DNA of 64,000 nt from Sclerotiophoma versabilis (taxonomy: Eukaryota; Ascomycota; Dothideomycetes; Pleosporales; Didymellaceae): contig JAAROD010000069.1 of assembly GCA_012274445.1 (NCBI GenBank), positions 124,001 through 188,000 on the forward strand, read 5' to 3'. Every line of letters starts with the position of its first letter. The stretch's first letter is position 1. This document shows, in pieces, positions 1-11,486 of the stretch. The notes under the pieces were generated by a model. It searched no databases. It was not told the DNA's origin and worked only from the letters and a program-made list of their open reading frames with translations. A program made the position numbers and the translations under genes.

Positions 1-667
1 GTCAATTCACCCCATCTCGCATTTACAGAGAGCATTTTCCAGGATTCCTTCGACTCTTTTTCGGCCACTTCTCGCGTCTCTGCATCGATCGATTAGGCAT
101 CAGCACTATGCCTTCCTTGCTCGATGGCGCTCCAAGGCTAGCTCTTCAGCAGTCTGCGACCATGAAGCTGCTATCAGATTGAAGCTTCTGCATGTCGCAT
201 TGGCAGCCAGTGTTGGGATCTCCAGTGGTCGCACCCAGTGTGGCATCACGTTTGAGGGGTCCGCCAAGAGGGGGCGGATTGGTGAGCTCAACGCGTACGC
301 GACAACGTGCTCCCACCAGGCCGGAAGCGCACAAACACGAGGCGTAGGGATCTGTTGGACATATTCCGCAATATTCTGGTTGTTCTAGACGCGTCGAGGG
401 GATGGTGAGTGTTGGGTGCAGGGGAGGATGGAGCAATTCGGTTCCTCTAGACGCGCGATTTCGGCAAGCGCGACTGAACCCTGAGAAACGTCATGTCCGT
501 GCCCACTCCTGCATTATTCAATTTGCGAGCCTCTCCTCACCACCGCGGCTGAGCACGATAAGCACACACGCACGGAGCTTGTTGACGGCCTGCGACACCT
601 CTCACGACATCTATGAACCTCCCTACGTCTTCGAACCTCGCCAATCACTCACCCTCTTGACTTCGCG
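1..667. other. No gene recognised (left edge)
   Basis: Short open frames on both strands are not protein-like and match no family I know. The right part is the likely promoter and 5' leader of the SAP30-type gene that starts at 668. A gene running in from the left cannot be excluded, because only the edge is visible. Confidence 0.5.
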
Positions 668-1299
668 ATGCCGCCGAAGCGCAGTACCGAGGATGTCCAG
701 ACACTGAAGGAGAAACTCCACAACACAAACGCCCGCGGACGTCGCACCGGTGGCACACAGGCAGCGAACGGCAGCAGTCTGAAGGAGGTCGACAATGCGT
801 CCACCAACAGCGGCCAGACGTCCAACGATGTCGACATGTCGAATGTCAGTCACCGCCTCACTTCTGCCCGCCCACTCTACGTCACGCTAGTCTACTGCCA
901 TGCGCAACCGCTGACATCCGTGCCTCGATCAGATGAAATGGACGTCCCAAGAGCCTGCCGTCCTCCAGGGCTACCGACGAGCCTACCGCCTCGATACGCC
1001 GTCGACGTTCAAGAACCCGCTCAGCCACGTCGTGCTCAGCCAGGGCATAGGGCGCATGTCGCCGACCATGGCACGCGCAAAAACGAAACGACGAGTACAG
1101 AAAGACCAGCTGGCAATGGCTGTGCGGAAGAACTTCAATGCTCTTGGAGTCAATGAGAGCGACGTCATCGTTGACTGGCTGTACAAGACGAAACACCAGG
1201 GTGCGTGTACTGCGCCGACGAGCACGGCACGCATTTGGCACTGACATGCTGTTACCAGACAAGGAGTTTCGCGTACGATTCACGCCGCAACGCAAGTGA
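668..1299 (+). CDS. SAP30-like Sin3-binding protein (histone deacetylase complex)
   Basis: Three exons: 668-844, 933-1200 and 1259-1299, with introns 845-932 and 1201-1258, giving about 161 residues. The first 60 residues are polar and low in complexity. From about residue 60 the protein reads like the SAP30 Sin3-binding domain: a YRRAYRL segment, a basic RAKTKRRVQKDQLA stretch, then VRKNFNALGVNE and DVIVDWLYK. The 12 codons of the last exon supply the family's typical FRVRFTPQR ending, which supports the joins. The family bridges the Sin3 corepressor and Rpd3-type deacetylases in the nucleus. It is short for SAP30, but fungal members often consist of little more than this domain. The function is inferred from the domain. 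Confidence 0.8.
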
Positions 1300-2010
1300 G
1301 CTCGACTTTGCTCACTCCTCGCACACACACCTTCACTTCGCATTCGGAACTTTACGTCGATACCCACTCGCGGCACGACAGCCAGCGACCATAGATTTAA
1401 TGAGCATGAGCATGAGCATTTCGGGAGGCGTTTAGGATATACGCACGCCCTCGGCTGGGCGATGCATGCTATGGATAGAGCTCATATTGCTCTGGTGCTC
1501 CACACTTGGTTATGTCAATGATGACTACACATACAACGCGGCCTGACGGCTTACAACGATACTGTCTATGGGAAATTACATTACAATGGCTATTTGGTAT
1601 TCAATCATCTGTTGTACGATTTGCAATTATCGGACATTCACCGAGAGCTTTTGGTTCGACTGTGCCACGTGAGCATCGACTTGCACTAACACGACCCCAT
1701 TTGACCTCACCAAAGGCAGTCAGTTTAAGCGCCATCAACAGCAGAGTAGTATTTGCGTGCATCAATACCACCAAACATACTGCAGTAGTGTTGCGCTGGG
1801 AAGGGGGAAGGCACGGCTTTCGAAGGTGCTGGAAGACGCGCCCACTTGCCGAGGGCCAAAGCTCGTCGCGCGTCATTGGTCGCTGGTGACTTGAACGTTC
1901 AAAAAGTTCATCAACCTCGAATCGACAGCAAGGTCGGCCATACAGCATCCTCATATCGTAACATCGTCACGTTCATTTTCAGCGCTTCTTTCTGGTTTCC
2001 TACTCCCAAG
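1300..2010. other. Intergenic region, promoter of MDJ1
   Basis: No protein-like frame was found. A short TGAGCA triplication lies near 1400-1420. The right half is the presumed promoter and leader of the mitochondrial DnaJ gene. Confidence 0.5.
1891..1910 (+). promoter_or_regulatory. Putative heat-shock element upstream of MDJ1
   Basis: GAAcgTTC at 1893-1900 is a perfect inverted pair of nGAAn units. A further TTC lies at 1907-1909, one base out of the ideal register. The element is about 118 bases before the MDJ1 start codon, where Hsf1 sites usually lie. A regulatory role is inference. Confidence 0.35.
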
Positions 2011-3680
2011 ATGAGTCTCGTCGGCCCAATGCCGCTGAAGGCGGTAGCGCCTGCGCGCATAGTGTCCGCCTCTCGACAGTGTCAGAGGAGGAACATGTCG
2101 CATGCAAGAGCGCAGATGAAGAGGCCATCAGTCGCAGCGCAAGCGCAGACACAGAATGCGCCTTCAATACGAGTAAGTCATACCGGTGCCTTCTCAAAGT
2201 GGAATAACATACTGACACGACGCAGTTCTTCCATGCGTCACGGGTATCGTACGCAATGGCAGACCCCTACAAGACTCTTGGTGTGGGTAAGGATGCTTCG
2301 GCCGCCGACATCAAGAAAGCATACTACGGCCTTGCGAAGAAGTACCACCCCGATACGAACAAGGATCCTTCTGCGAAAGAGAAGTTCGCCGCCGCCCAGT
2401 CCGCATACGAAGTCCTCTCTGATAAAGAGAAGAAGGCGCAGTACGACTCGTACGGTGCATCGGCCTTTGATCCGAGTGGAGGATTCAACCCAGGAGCTGC
2501 TGGCGGAGGCAATCCCTTCGGTGGAGGCTTCGGAGGTTTCGGTGGATTTGGCGGCGCACAGGGCGGATTCGGTGGCCAAGGTGGATTCCAAGACATCAAC
2601 TTCGAGGATCTGTTCGGCGCATTTGCTGGTGGACGAAGGCCAAGAGGAGGCGGTGGAAGGAGGAATCCATTCCAAGAGGAGATCATGGTCGGCGACAACA
2701 TCGAAGTCCAAACGAACATCTCATTCCTGGACGCAGCAAAGGGTGTCAAGAAAGAAATCCACATTACACCGATGGTTGAGTGCGGGACGTGTAAAGGCAA
2801 CGGCCTGAAGCCTGGAGCGAAGAAGGCAGAGTGCAAGGGCTGCGGTGGTACTGGACAAAGAGTAACAAGCATGGGCGGCTTCCACATGAGCGCGACATGT
2901 GGACAGTGTGGTGGTTCTGGATTCGCGATACCTCGAGGCTCGTCCTGCGGAACTTGCGGCGGCGATGGAGCGGTCAAGGAGCGAAAGACGATACAGATTG
3001 ACATCCCTGGCGGTGTAGAGGACGGCATGCGCCTGCGTGTCAATGGCGAGGGCGACGCACCGCTCACTGGACAGGCCATGAGTGGCGGCACAGTACGAGG
3101 ACAGAAGGGCGACCTCTATGTCCTCATCCGAGTAGCGAACGACAGCAAGTTCAAGCGCAACGGCTCCGACATCCTGCACACCGCGACAATCCCTCTCACG
3201 ACTGCCGTTCTTGGAGGAGAGATTAAGGTACCCACGCTTGATGGCGAAGTCATGGTCAAGGTTCCCACCGGGTCAGGGACAGGCGATAAGATCACACTCT
3301 CGGGCATGGGCATGAAGGTCCTCTCCACAGGGCGTCGCGGTGCCGGAAAGGGCGACCTGAAGGTCGAGTTCAAGGTCAACATGCCCAAGTACCTCTCCGT
3401 CAACCAGCGTACGATCCTCGAGATGCTGGCCGATGAGATGAACGACAAGAGCGCGAAGCGAATCATGAACTTGGGCAAGTTCAAGGAAGACGCGCAGGCA
3501 GCGGCTGAGAAGCCGTCGACTGCAACAACAGCAGATGAGCACAAGCACGAGGGTTTTCTGAAGAGCGCCTGGCACAACCTCACCGGGCAACATAAGCACC
3601 TCAACAAGGACGAGACCAAGACGGACGAGTCGACGAGCGGCAAGAAGGATGACGAGAAGAAGGGCTCCGGTCCAGCATGA
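2011..3680 (+). CDS. MDJ1: Mitochondrial DnaJ/Hsp40 chaperone Mdj1
   Basis: Two exons, 2011-2172 and 2226-3680, joined across a 53-base intron, give 538 residues. Exon 1 is basic and Ser/Ala/Arg-rich with no acidic residues, as expected of a mitochondrial targeting sequence. The J domain follows from about residue 65, with HPD near 95-97. Next come a Gly/Phe-rich linker and four CxxCxGxG zinc repeats (CGTCKGNG, CKGCGGTG, CGQCGGSG, CGTCGGDG), then the C-terminal substrate-binding domains. The Lys/Glu-rich tail is divergent. Mdj1 stimulates mitochondrial Hsp70 in the matrix for folding and protection of new proteins. A frame beginning at the internal Met at 2256 would lack the targeting peptide, so the upstream exon decides the localisation. 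A putative heat-shock element lies upstream. Confidence 0.93.
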
Positions 3681-4680
3681 GGTCGAGCAACCTTCTGTGT
3701 ATATTTGTGATGTTGTACAACACTTAGACTGGCGCATACGGTGGTGTCTCTGTCCGTGAAAAGGACGTTTGCAAGCATTTCTGGCGTTGAGTCGTGGTCA
3801 AGATGTATAGAAGCAGCTATTGTAGTCGCTGGCCTCTCGACTCTGATTTGTACCATATAGTAGTTTACTCCATGTAATAGCGAACTGTATCAACGCGAAA
3901 TTTCCCCACCAACTCATGTCGCTCAGCGCTTCCATATCTTTTCGAGGCCTCGTGATGGTGAGTCTGCTGAGGGCGCGTACTGATGGTGAGGTTTCCCCAA
4001 CGGCTGCTACGCCCTCCGGGAGAAGCATGCACAGCGCTCCGCACCGAGCGCTTCGGCGAAGCCATGCTGCGGTCTTTTGCAGTTGTGATTGGCCGGGGAC
4101 CAACCGCACGGCTGGGATCAGGCTTCCTGGCTTCAACTGCCTAAGGAGGATGTGACTGATTCAGATGCGACTGTCACGACGAGGTCGTGTTGTTGCGCGC
4201 CTAGACTGCTCAAGTGGGCGTTTGTCGGTTGCATGGTTTGGGTGCGGGCGTGCTTATGCGTGTGAGCTGCAGAGGCCCATGTTGTGGTGTAACCCCGCCT
4301 ACGACTGGAGCTCCAACCTCACGACTTGACCACGATCACACCGCCACTGCGCGATCTTGCTATATCTCGAACGCGTCCCCGGTATCCTCGATAGAAAGAG
4401 TGAAGGAACGCAGACCCAACGCATGCAGTGCCACGAAAGATACGCTAGCTGGTGAACAGCACGACTTGGCCACGCTATCCTTGCAGCCTCCGTCATCCGC
4501 TGGACTATCGATTGATGCCTTGGACGCGACCCACGCCCGCGCGACTGCCGTAACCCCATCTACTCTTATAGCATATTTGACACTTTTGTCCTGCATCCAT
4601 AGCTCGATTGCCCTCGTCACCCCATCATACCGCTCACCAAACCCAACCCAATTGCAGCGCTCGCTGCGTCAGGCAGCACC
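3681..4680. other. Intergenic region, no gene seen
   Basis: This is 1 kb between the MDJ1 stop and the BRO1 start, holding the MDJ1 3' UTR and the BRO1 promoter and leader. Open frames on both strands are not protein-like. Confidence 0.5.
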
Positions 4681-7600
4681 ATGGCGACCCAAATCCCTAT
4701 GATCTCAGTGCCGCTGAAGCAGACCAACGAGATCGACTGGATCCAGCCATTGAAGGGCTACATTCGGCAGACCTACGGCGACGACCCCGAGCGCTACGCC
4801 GAAGAATGCGCGACTCTCAATCGATTACGGCAGGACATGCGGGGCGCAGGCAAGGACAGCGCAGCCGGGAGAGACCTGCTGTACAGGTACTACGGCCAGC
4901 TGGAGCTGCTGGATCTCAGGTTCCCCGTCGACGAGAACCACATCAAGATCAGCTTCACATGGTAGGCATAGGGAGCCAGAGTTGAGTAACCTATGCTGAC
5001 AGCACCAGGTTCGACGCCTTCACACACAAGCCCACCTCCCAGTACTCGCTCGCCTACGAGAAAGCCAGCATCATCTTCAACATCTCTGCCGTCCTATCCT
5101 GCCACGCCGCGCACCAGAACCGCCACGAAGAAGTTGGGCTCAAGACCGCCTACCATTCTTTCCAGGCCTCCGCCGGTATGTTCACATACATCAACGAGAA
5201 CTTCCTGCATGCGCCTAGCCAAGACCTGGGCAGAGAGACAGTCAAGTGTCTGATCAACATAATGCTGGCCCAGGCGCAGGAAGTATTCCTCGAGAAGCAG
5301 ATTGTCGATGGGAAGAAGGTCGGTCTGCTGGCTAAGCTAGCGAGCCAGGCGGCCTTTTTGTATACCCAGGCCACAGAAGGCGCGCAGGAGAACGTCACGA
5401 GTGCGGTATTTGAGAAGGTGTGGTTATTGGTCGTTCAAGTAAGCATACTCGGTTGAGAGTGTTTGCGTTTTGTTAACGACTTGCAGATCAAGGCGAACCA
5501 CATGGCCTCGTTAGCGCAATACTACCAAGCGCTGGCCGACGACGACGCGAACTCGCACGGAGTAGCTATCTGCAGATTGCAGGTTGCAGAGACGAGCGCA
5601 AGAGACGCCAATCGCCAGGCGAACAGCTTCCCTAACTCGATGCCTGCAAACTCGAATCTGACTGCCGAAACACATGGTATATTGGCTGAGATGACGAAGA
5701 AGCATCTTTCAAATGTACAAGAGAAGCTACAGGAGTTCATGAAGGACAACGACTTCATCTACCACCAGGGCATCCCGAACGAGGCCTCCTTAACGGCGAT
5801 ACCCAAACTCCCTGCGGCGAAGGCGATACCCGTCAGTGAGCTATACCAGGGTCAGGACATCCAAAGGATCATAGGCCCCGATATCTTCCAGAAGATCGTC
5901 CCGCTCGCAGTCACCGAATCCGCAAGTCTGTATGACGAGGAGAAAGCGAAGTTGATTCGTGCCGAGAGCGAGAGGGTGGAAGTTGCGAATGACGAGATGG
6001 CCGCGAGTCTCGACTATCTGAAATTGCCAGACAGCTTGAATGTGCTGCGTGGAGGCATGGACCAGGATATGATGGTAGACTCGGATTTCAGGAAGTGGTG
6101 CGAGGATCTCGCTGGTCATCAGTCATTTTCTTCGGCATTCGATCAGCTGAACCGCGACAAATCGGAAATCAGCGGCCAACTGGATGCGAGCATGAAGCAG
6201 CTTGACATGGAAGAGAGCGTTTGCGAGAAGATGCGGTCAAAATACGGCCCCGAGTGGACACAGCAGCCCAGCTCAAGACTCACAGCGACGTTGCGAAGCG
6301 ATATCCGGAATTACCGCGGAGCGATTGAAGAAGCAAGCACTAGCGACGCGCAGCTATATAACACGTTCAGGCAGTGTGAGGCGGACTTTGATGAGATGCG
6401 CTCCGCCGGCGAGACTGATGAGGCGGATGTTCTGTATCAAAGAGCTATGATCAAGGCCGGTGCGCAGAAGGGGAAGAGTCCTGGGCCGGCTCAGGGTAAT
6501 CTCATTGACGACGACTTCGATGATGGCCCAACTGTGGCGGACCAGATCGCGGCTGTTGAGGACTTGCTACGGAAGCTGAACTTGGTCAAGAAGGAGCGAG
6601 CTCAGATACTGACCGATTTGAAGAGCAAGGTATGTCTATCGCTCTCGACATTGCATCAAATGACTGATCTTGTAGGTTCACTCCGACGACATCTCCAACG
6701 TGCTCATACTCAACAAGAAAGCCATTGCAAATCAGGAATCGCAACTCTTCCAGGCTGAGCTTGAGAAGTTTCGACCGCACCAGAATCGCATTCTGCAAGC
6801 TAACCATAAGCAAGCGTCACTGCTCAAGGAGCTCACACGAACGTACTCGGATCTACTGAAAGATAAGCGTGTCCGATCCGAACAAAGCAAATACGAGGCC
6901 TTCTCGAGGCAGCGGAACTCTGTGATGACCAAGTATCGGAGGATCAACCAGAGCTTCAATGACCTTGTGGCTGGCCTACAACGCGCACAGCAGTTCTACT
7001 CGGAGATGAAAGAGACAGTATCGAGTCTGCAGAAGAACGTCGAAACTTTTGTAAATAACAGGAGATCCGAAGGTGGTCAACTCCTCGCCCGCATCGAGCA
7101 GAGTAAATCTTCGGGCGCAGACCAGGAACAGCAGCGACTGAAGGACCTCATGGAGCGCATGTCCATGGAACCCTCGGCCTCTCCTGTCTCAGCCGGTAGC
7201 GGCGGACGTAAGAAGTCCGTCCCACCACCGCTATCCTCAACACCTAGTTACCCCAGCACTTCGTCAGCTAGCCACATGGCATACAATCCTGCTGCCTCTC
7301 CACCAGTAACACCACGCTACCCACCCACAACCCAACAACCCTTCATGTCTCCCCAGCAGTCCTATGGTGGCGCAACGAGCAACTCCTTCCAACCGCCCCC
7401 GCCGCGCCGAGAATCGTACCAACAATACGGACAACCGCAACACCAGCACCAATCGAGTCAATCTTACAACCCAGCCCAACACCAATATAACCCCGTCTCG
7501 CCCCCACCGCATCAACAGTTCTTCTCCCCGCCTCCGGCACAGCATCAGCAGCATCAGCAGCATCAGCCGTGGGGTCAGCCGCCGCAACAGCAGCAGAACC

Positions 7601-7827
7601 AGTGGGGCCAGAATGTGCCGCAGGGCTACGTACCGCCGCCGCCGCCGCCAGGACCGCCGCCGCCGCAGGATTATAGTCACTTTTCGCAAGGTGCGTATCC
7701 GGGAGGTGCGGGTGGATATGCACAAAGTGGACGACCAGGGCAGCAGCAAGGACAGCAAGGACAGCAAGGGCAGCAGCAGCAGCAGCAGGGCAACGATCCT
7801 TGGGCGGGGTTGAGTGGGTGGAAATAA
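4681..7827 (+). CDS. BRO1: Bro1, ESCRT-III-associated vacuolar sorting protein
   Basis: Four exons, 4681-4961, 5009-5438, 5487-6629 and 6676-7827, give about 1001 residues. Residues 1 to about 390 form the BRO1 domain, with conserved stretches such as LLYRYYGQLELL, FTWFDAFTHKP and SLAYEKASIIFNISA. A helical, coiled-coil V domain follows to about residue 760. The last 210 residues are Pro/Gln-rich (PPPPPPG, repeated QGQQ, HQQHQQ), as in Bro1/Alix tails that bind SH3 or UEV partners. The start resembles Bro1 rather than PalA/Rim20, whose BRO1 domain begins differently. Bro1 recruits the Doa4-type deubiquitinase and Snf7 to endosomes during multivesicular-body sorting. VPS36, an ESCRT-II gene, lies 40 kb away in the same window. 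Confidence 0.92.
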
Positions 7828-8083
7828 GCGTTCAGGAGGAGAGTGTACAAAGGCAAAGGTAGATACAAAGGTCGCAAGGCAATTGTCAAGAAAGCACAAG
7901 TCAATACTGAGAAGAAACAATCGGATAAACACATGCAACTTCTGCTCACTGCTACTGATTTCTCACCGCCCACTCCTTCCCAAGAAATCCATCGCCATCC
8001 CAAGCGTCAATAATTTCCTCCAGGTATCTCAACCAGCTATAGGACTCGCTCTCTTGCTCGCTGTCTTTTTTTTTCTTGCTGTG

Positions 8084-8227
8084 TCAGTAATAGGGCGTCC
8101 AAAATTGTCTATAGGACTTCCGGAAGTTATCCTGATCTCTGTAAAATCTTCTACCCGCATACTCCAACCACCACCGGTCATACTCTGGCCCCGTCTTGCC
8201 CTTGGGTAGGAATCCCACTGCTGTTAC
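8084..8227 (-). pseudogene. Orphan coding-like fragment
   Basis: An uninterrupted 47-codon minus-strand frame ends in TGA at 8084-8086. It is strikingly protein-like, with WWLEYAGRRF and DNFRKSYRQFW. It has no start codon and no convincing splice partner. It follows the HET relic on the same strand, so it may be the end of that decayed gene or of another lost one. I do not recognise a family. Confidence 0.3.
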
Positions 8228-8250
8228 TACTATAGGGTGTGAGATTGCGT

Positions 8251-8823
8251 CTAAAGTACAAAACCACGCAGGGTACTGATCAGATCATCAAGAGAAAGCC
8301 AAATGTCGTCGCACAGAATGCGTACGTGAGGCGACAGAAATACTTCTTGTATCACCCACAGACGCTTGAAGGTAGGCATTGCGGAACAGCGTACCAGCGT
8401 CTCCGATATTGGGAAGTTCTTGGAAACTTTGTGCAGCTGTCCTTGATTCCTTCCCAAGCCAAATACCTAACGGTACAAAGGGAGTTACTGTAGATCGTGG
8501 ACATCAAACGGACTTGATGGTTTCTCTCTCCCGCATGTGCTTGCGAAATGCAGATTTGGTCGATCCAGAGATAATGGATATTGCTCGAATCGTTTCGGTA
8601 ACAGCATAGAAAGTCGTACAGGTTTTGTCGTATGTAAAGCCGCTCTCCGTTAAGAAGGATACTTTTTATGGGGGTCGGTGGGCCCCAGGTGTACGGCAGT
8701 GCGATGAAGTGAGGGCCAGTTTCCGCATCGAAGATAGATTTGAATGTGGCATTGAATTTGATCACCTGGGTTTGCTGCGGGATGCAAGGCTATGATTCGT
8801 ATCTGTTGCTTTGTGAGATCCAG
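8251..8823 (-). pseudogene. HET-domain (heterokaryon incompatibility) gene relic
   Basis: Pieces of a HET domain occur in order but in shifting frames. First comes IRIIALHPAANPGDQI (about 8755-8810). The next frame carries ALPYTWGPP, YLWIDQICISQ and MSTIYSNS (about 8465-8745). The third has IWLGKESRTAAQ and FRNAY (about 8370-8465). The fourth has RLWVIQEVFLS and ends in TAG at 8251-8253. The last two shifts look like single-base insertions, an extra T near 8465 and an extra C near 8370. No start codon opens the first piece, and the domain is cut short after the WVIQE motif. Intact HET proteins trigger cell death on non-self fusion. This copy cannot encode one. Confidence 0.75.
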
Positions 8824-9346
8824 TTACTCATAATCATATATCGACACGAGTCGGTCGGTCATTTTCGTGGAGAGGAGCAATTATTGGTGTAGGTATAGAT
8901 CCAAAAACTTGCTCTTCTTTGCGGAGGAGGTTGTTAAGCTAAGCTCAGACAAGTACAGTAAGGCAAAGGTGTAAGGCGCAATGCAGCCGTTGCTTAGCAG
9001 GACACAATTGCGGCTGACCTCTACAGCCGTGAACAGCGTTCATTTGTTGCTCAAAGTGAAACCCAATCTTTGAGGAAACGGTGGAAACAGAGATGGACTA
9101 ATTCCAGGCATGACAGGGAAGGTGCAGTGCGGCTGAGCTGCAGGTGCCAGCACATCGTGGCGCAGCGCCAGTCTACAGTTGCCAAACACACAGAGTCAGC
9201 CTCGCCTTGAGGCCTCGCACATAAAGGAGCACGAGTGACGTTTTCACGTAAGTTAGGGTGATGCTAAGCCCTGGTTATTTATAACTGTCTTTATACACAT
9301 TAGAAAAACCTCTCCTGCACCTTTCCCTTCTCGAAGCTAGAGACAG
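8824..9346. other. Intergenic region, no gene seen
   Basis: Nothing protein-like was found between the HET relic and the 3' end of the FAD oxidase gene. Confidence 0.5.
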
Positions 9347-11215
9347 CTATGCACGGCAGAGAGGTGCATCCGGAAGCTCGACCCAGTCTTCACTGCCGAC
9401 ACAAGTTGGGCAATAGAATAAGTTGAATGGATCGTACTTCCGCTTCGTTGCTAGATGAGCTGCATAGTTAGGACCGTAGAATGTCTTCTGCCATTCAGGA
9501 TCAAGACGATCGCCCTCGTTCATGTAGCCTCCAGTGTTGGGCGCAAGCGCCTTCATCGCTGCGCCCTTCACATTGGTGACGTCGCTCCGGATGTACGCCT
9601 TGACCTCCTCACTAGATCCCGCTGTCCAGCCACGTCCGACGATATTCAAGAAAGGAGATGTTCGCCATGCGGGGTGCAGGCCAGAGTGCGGATCGGCTGC
9701 ATCTCTGGCAACTTGACCGCCGGAAACAAGTAGGACTGTGTTCTGTCCAAATTCCTCTGGAGGGCCAATGGTTATGGCAAGAGTGTCGCGTAACTTTTGG
9801 TAGTTGGACACAGAAGCCCGATCAAAGAGGCGGGAGGACAGTGCTGCAGTAGTACCGACTGAATCATTCAAGCCGGACTCGGCTTCGTACATGGACCAGT
9901 AATCTGAATATTCCTTATAGGTCTCAGTGACAGTGATGAAATCCCGTAGTTTGTCAAGCCTTGATAGGATAGGAGCGAAGGACGCCTTAGATGTCGCTGT
10001 ATCATTCCCGATGTTCCAGAAATCATGATAGTAGCCGGCAGTGGTGTTTCCGAAAAGAGGCTGGTACCCATTGATAGCCCAATAACCGTACCCAGAAAAA
10101 CCAGCATCGTTTATGTCAGGGAAACTTTGGAACATGACAGTCATAGCATCCAGTACGGCAGAGGTATTGACAGTTTTAGGGGCGATTTCCAGTCGCTGGA
10201 CAGAGACGACTTTGACGTTAGTATGAGCCTTGACCGTGAAGCTAAGTATGACACCATAGCCTGGACCACCCCCTCGAAGAGCTCTATAGAGATCTGAGTT
10301 CTGGCATGCGCTAGCCGTGACAACAAGGCCGTTGGCCAGCATGACTTCTGCTTCGAGGATCTGGTCGGCACCAAGTCCATAGTTTCGGGTAGCGGGACCG
10401 TGCCCTGGATAAGGTCAGATTGACGATCAACGGAAACTCGATACGTTCATCTCACCGCCTCCTGTGTTCCATCCGCCTACAGCCCCAACCGACGGAGCGC
10501 CACCACCGACAACGATGACGTTGTTTCTCTTAGCTACAGCGTAAACGTCTCGCCATTGATAGGCACCATTGATTTTGACGGCGCTACCCTTCCATCCAGA
10601 TTTGAAGCATTTGTTGGAAGCTGCGTAAGCGGACTGAAAATCAATGCCGTTGCGAAAATTATGTAGCCAGAGCTCGATACTACCGTACCCATCCGAGCGT
10701 CCAAGCAGGTCGTGCCCAGTGCTCTTGATCACCAGACGAACGTTCCAGAGAGTTGCAAAGGCGAGTGTAGATCGGATATGGTTGATGTTGGTAGCGTTGA
10801 CAGCATACCTTGGATTTGGTCCCAGTGTGCAAGATGCCGGGCGCTCGCCAGCGGCGTAGTTAACAGGTGGGCAAGTGATATTCCAGGGATGAGCCAAACC
10901 AAGCGGCTGAGATGTCTGGAACGCTTGAACGGCCCAGTTGGAGTTGACATAGCCGCACTGTGTCGGGTTTTCCTTTGGCCCTGGGTAGCAAGACTCAGCG
11001 AGTGGCGCTGTCTTGATGACTCGATTATCTGTGAGCTGATCGAACGCAGTCCACACGGCCTGCGGCGGCCAACAGATTGTGTCGGGTCCCTACGAACCTG
11101 TGAGCGAAGAAGATGGTCGGAGTGATGGTTAGGTGGTTCTTACACATCGACACCTTGGAATTGACGCCGAGGCATCAATCAAAGGCAGCAAGATGACCAA
11201 TGGCGACAGTTTCAT
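9347..11215 (-). CDS. Secreted FAD-linked oxidase, berberine-bridge (BBE) type
   Basis: Three exons, 11144-11215, 10456-11089 and 9347-10404, give about 587 residues. The first 18 residues are a signal peptide with a Leu/Ile core. The next exon opens with the CRC-GPD-CWPP pattern usual at the start of secreted fungal BBE enzymes. The FAD-binding PCMH domain follows, with KSTGHDLLGRS holding the histidine that binds FAD covalently, then GGAPSVGAVGGWNTGGGHG. In bicovalent relatives the first Ala of that motif is a Cys, so this enzyme probably keeps only the histidine link. The C-terminal KRKYDPFNLFYCP is the BBE motif. Such enzymes oxidise sugars, alkaloids or secondary metabolites, and the substrate here is unknown. 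Several N-glycosylation sites fit secretion. Confidence 0.88.
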
Positions 11216-11486
11216 GCTGAAAAGAAGGGAATTCCACTGAGAGTTGTAAGTTTGCAGCGCGGACTAGATGATTACAAGTAAACGTAATGCATTGAAGAAA
11301 CACACTGGACCTTTTAAACAAACGAACATGCCGCGAGAGTCTGTGGCAATGCCAACCGAGCATGTAAGTGCAACCGAGCACTGCAGCCAAACCCCCAGTT
11401 ACACAAGGTCCGAATCTTCCGCCATCCCCTTGTGGTTTCTGGTATGCATAAGCACTAGGCGCATTCAGGCAGCTGCCAAGCAGGAT

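Noticed and set aside
2324..3091. 255-codon minus-strand frame opposite MDJ1
   Set aside because: Pro-rich complement of the Gly/Phe-rich and zinc-repeat region of Mdj1. No independent evidence.
7264..7938. Minus-strand frames opposite the BRO1 tail
   Set aside because: Complement of the Gln/Pro-rich codons of the Bro1 C-terminus. Arg/Leu-rich without motifs.
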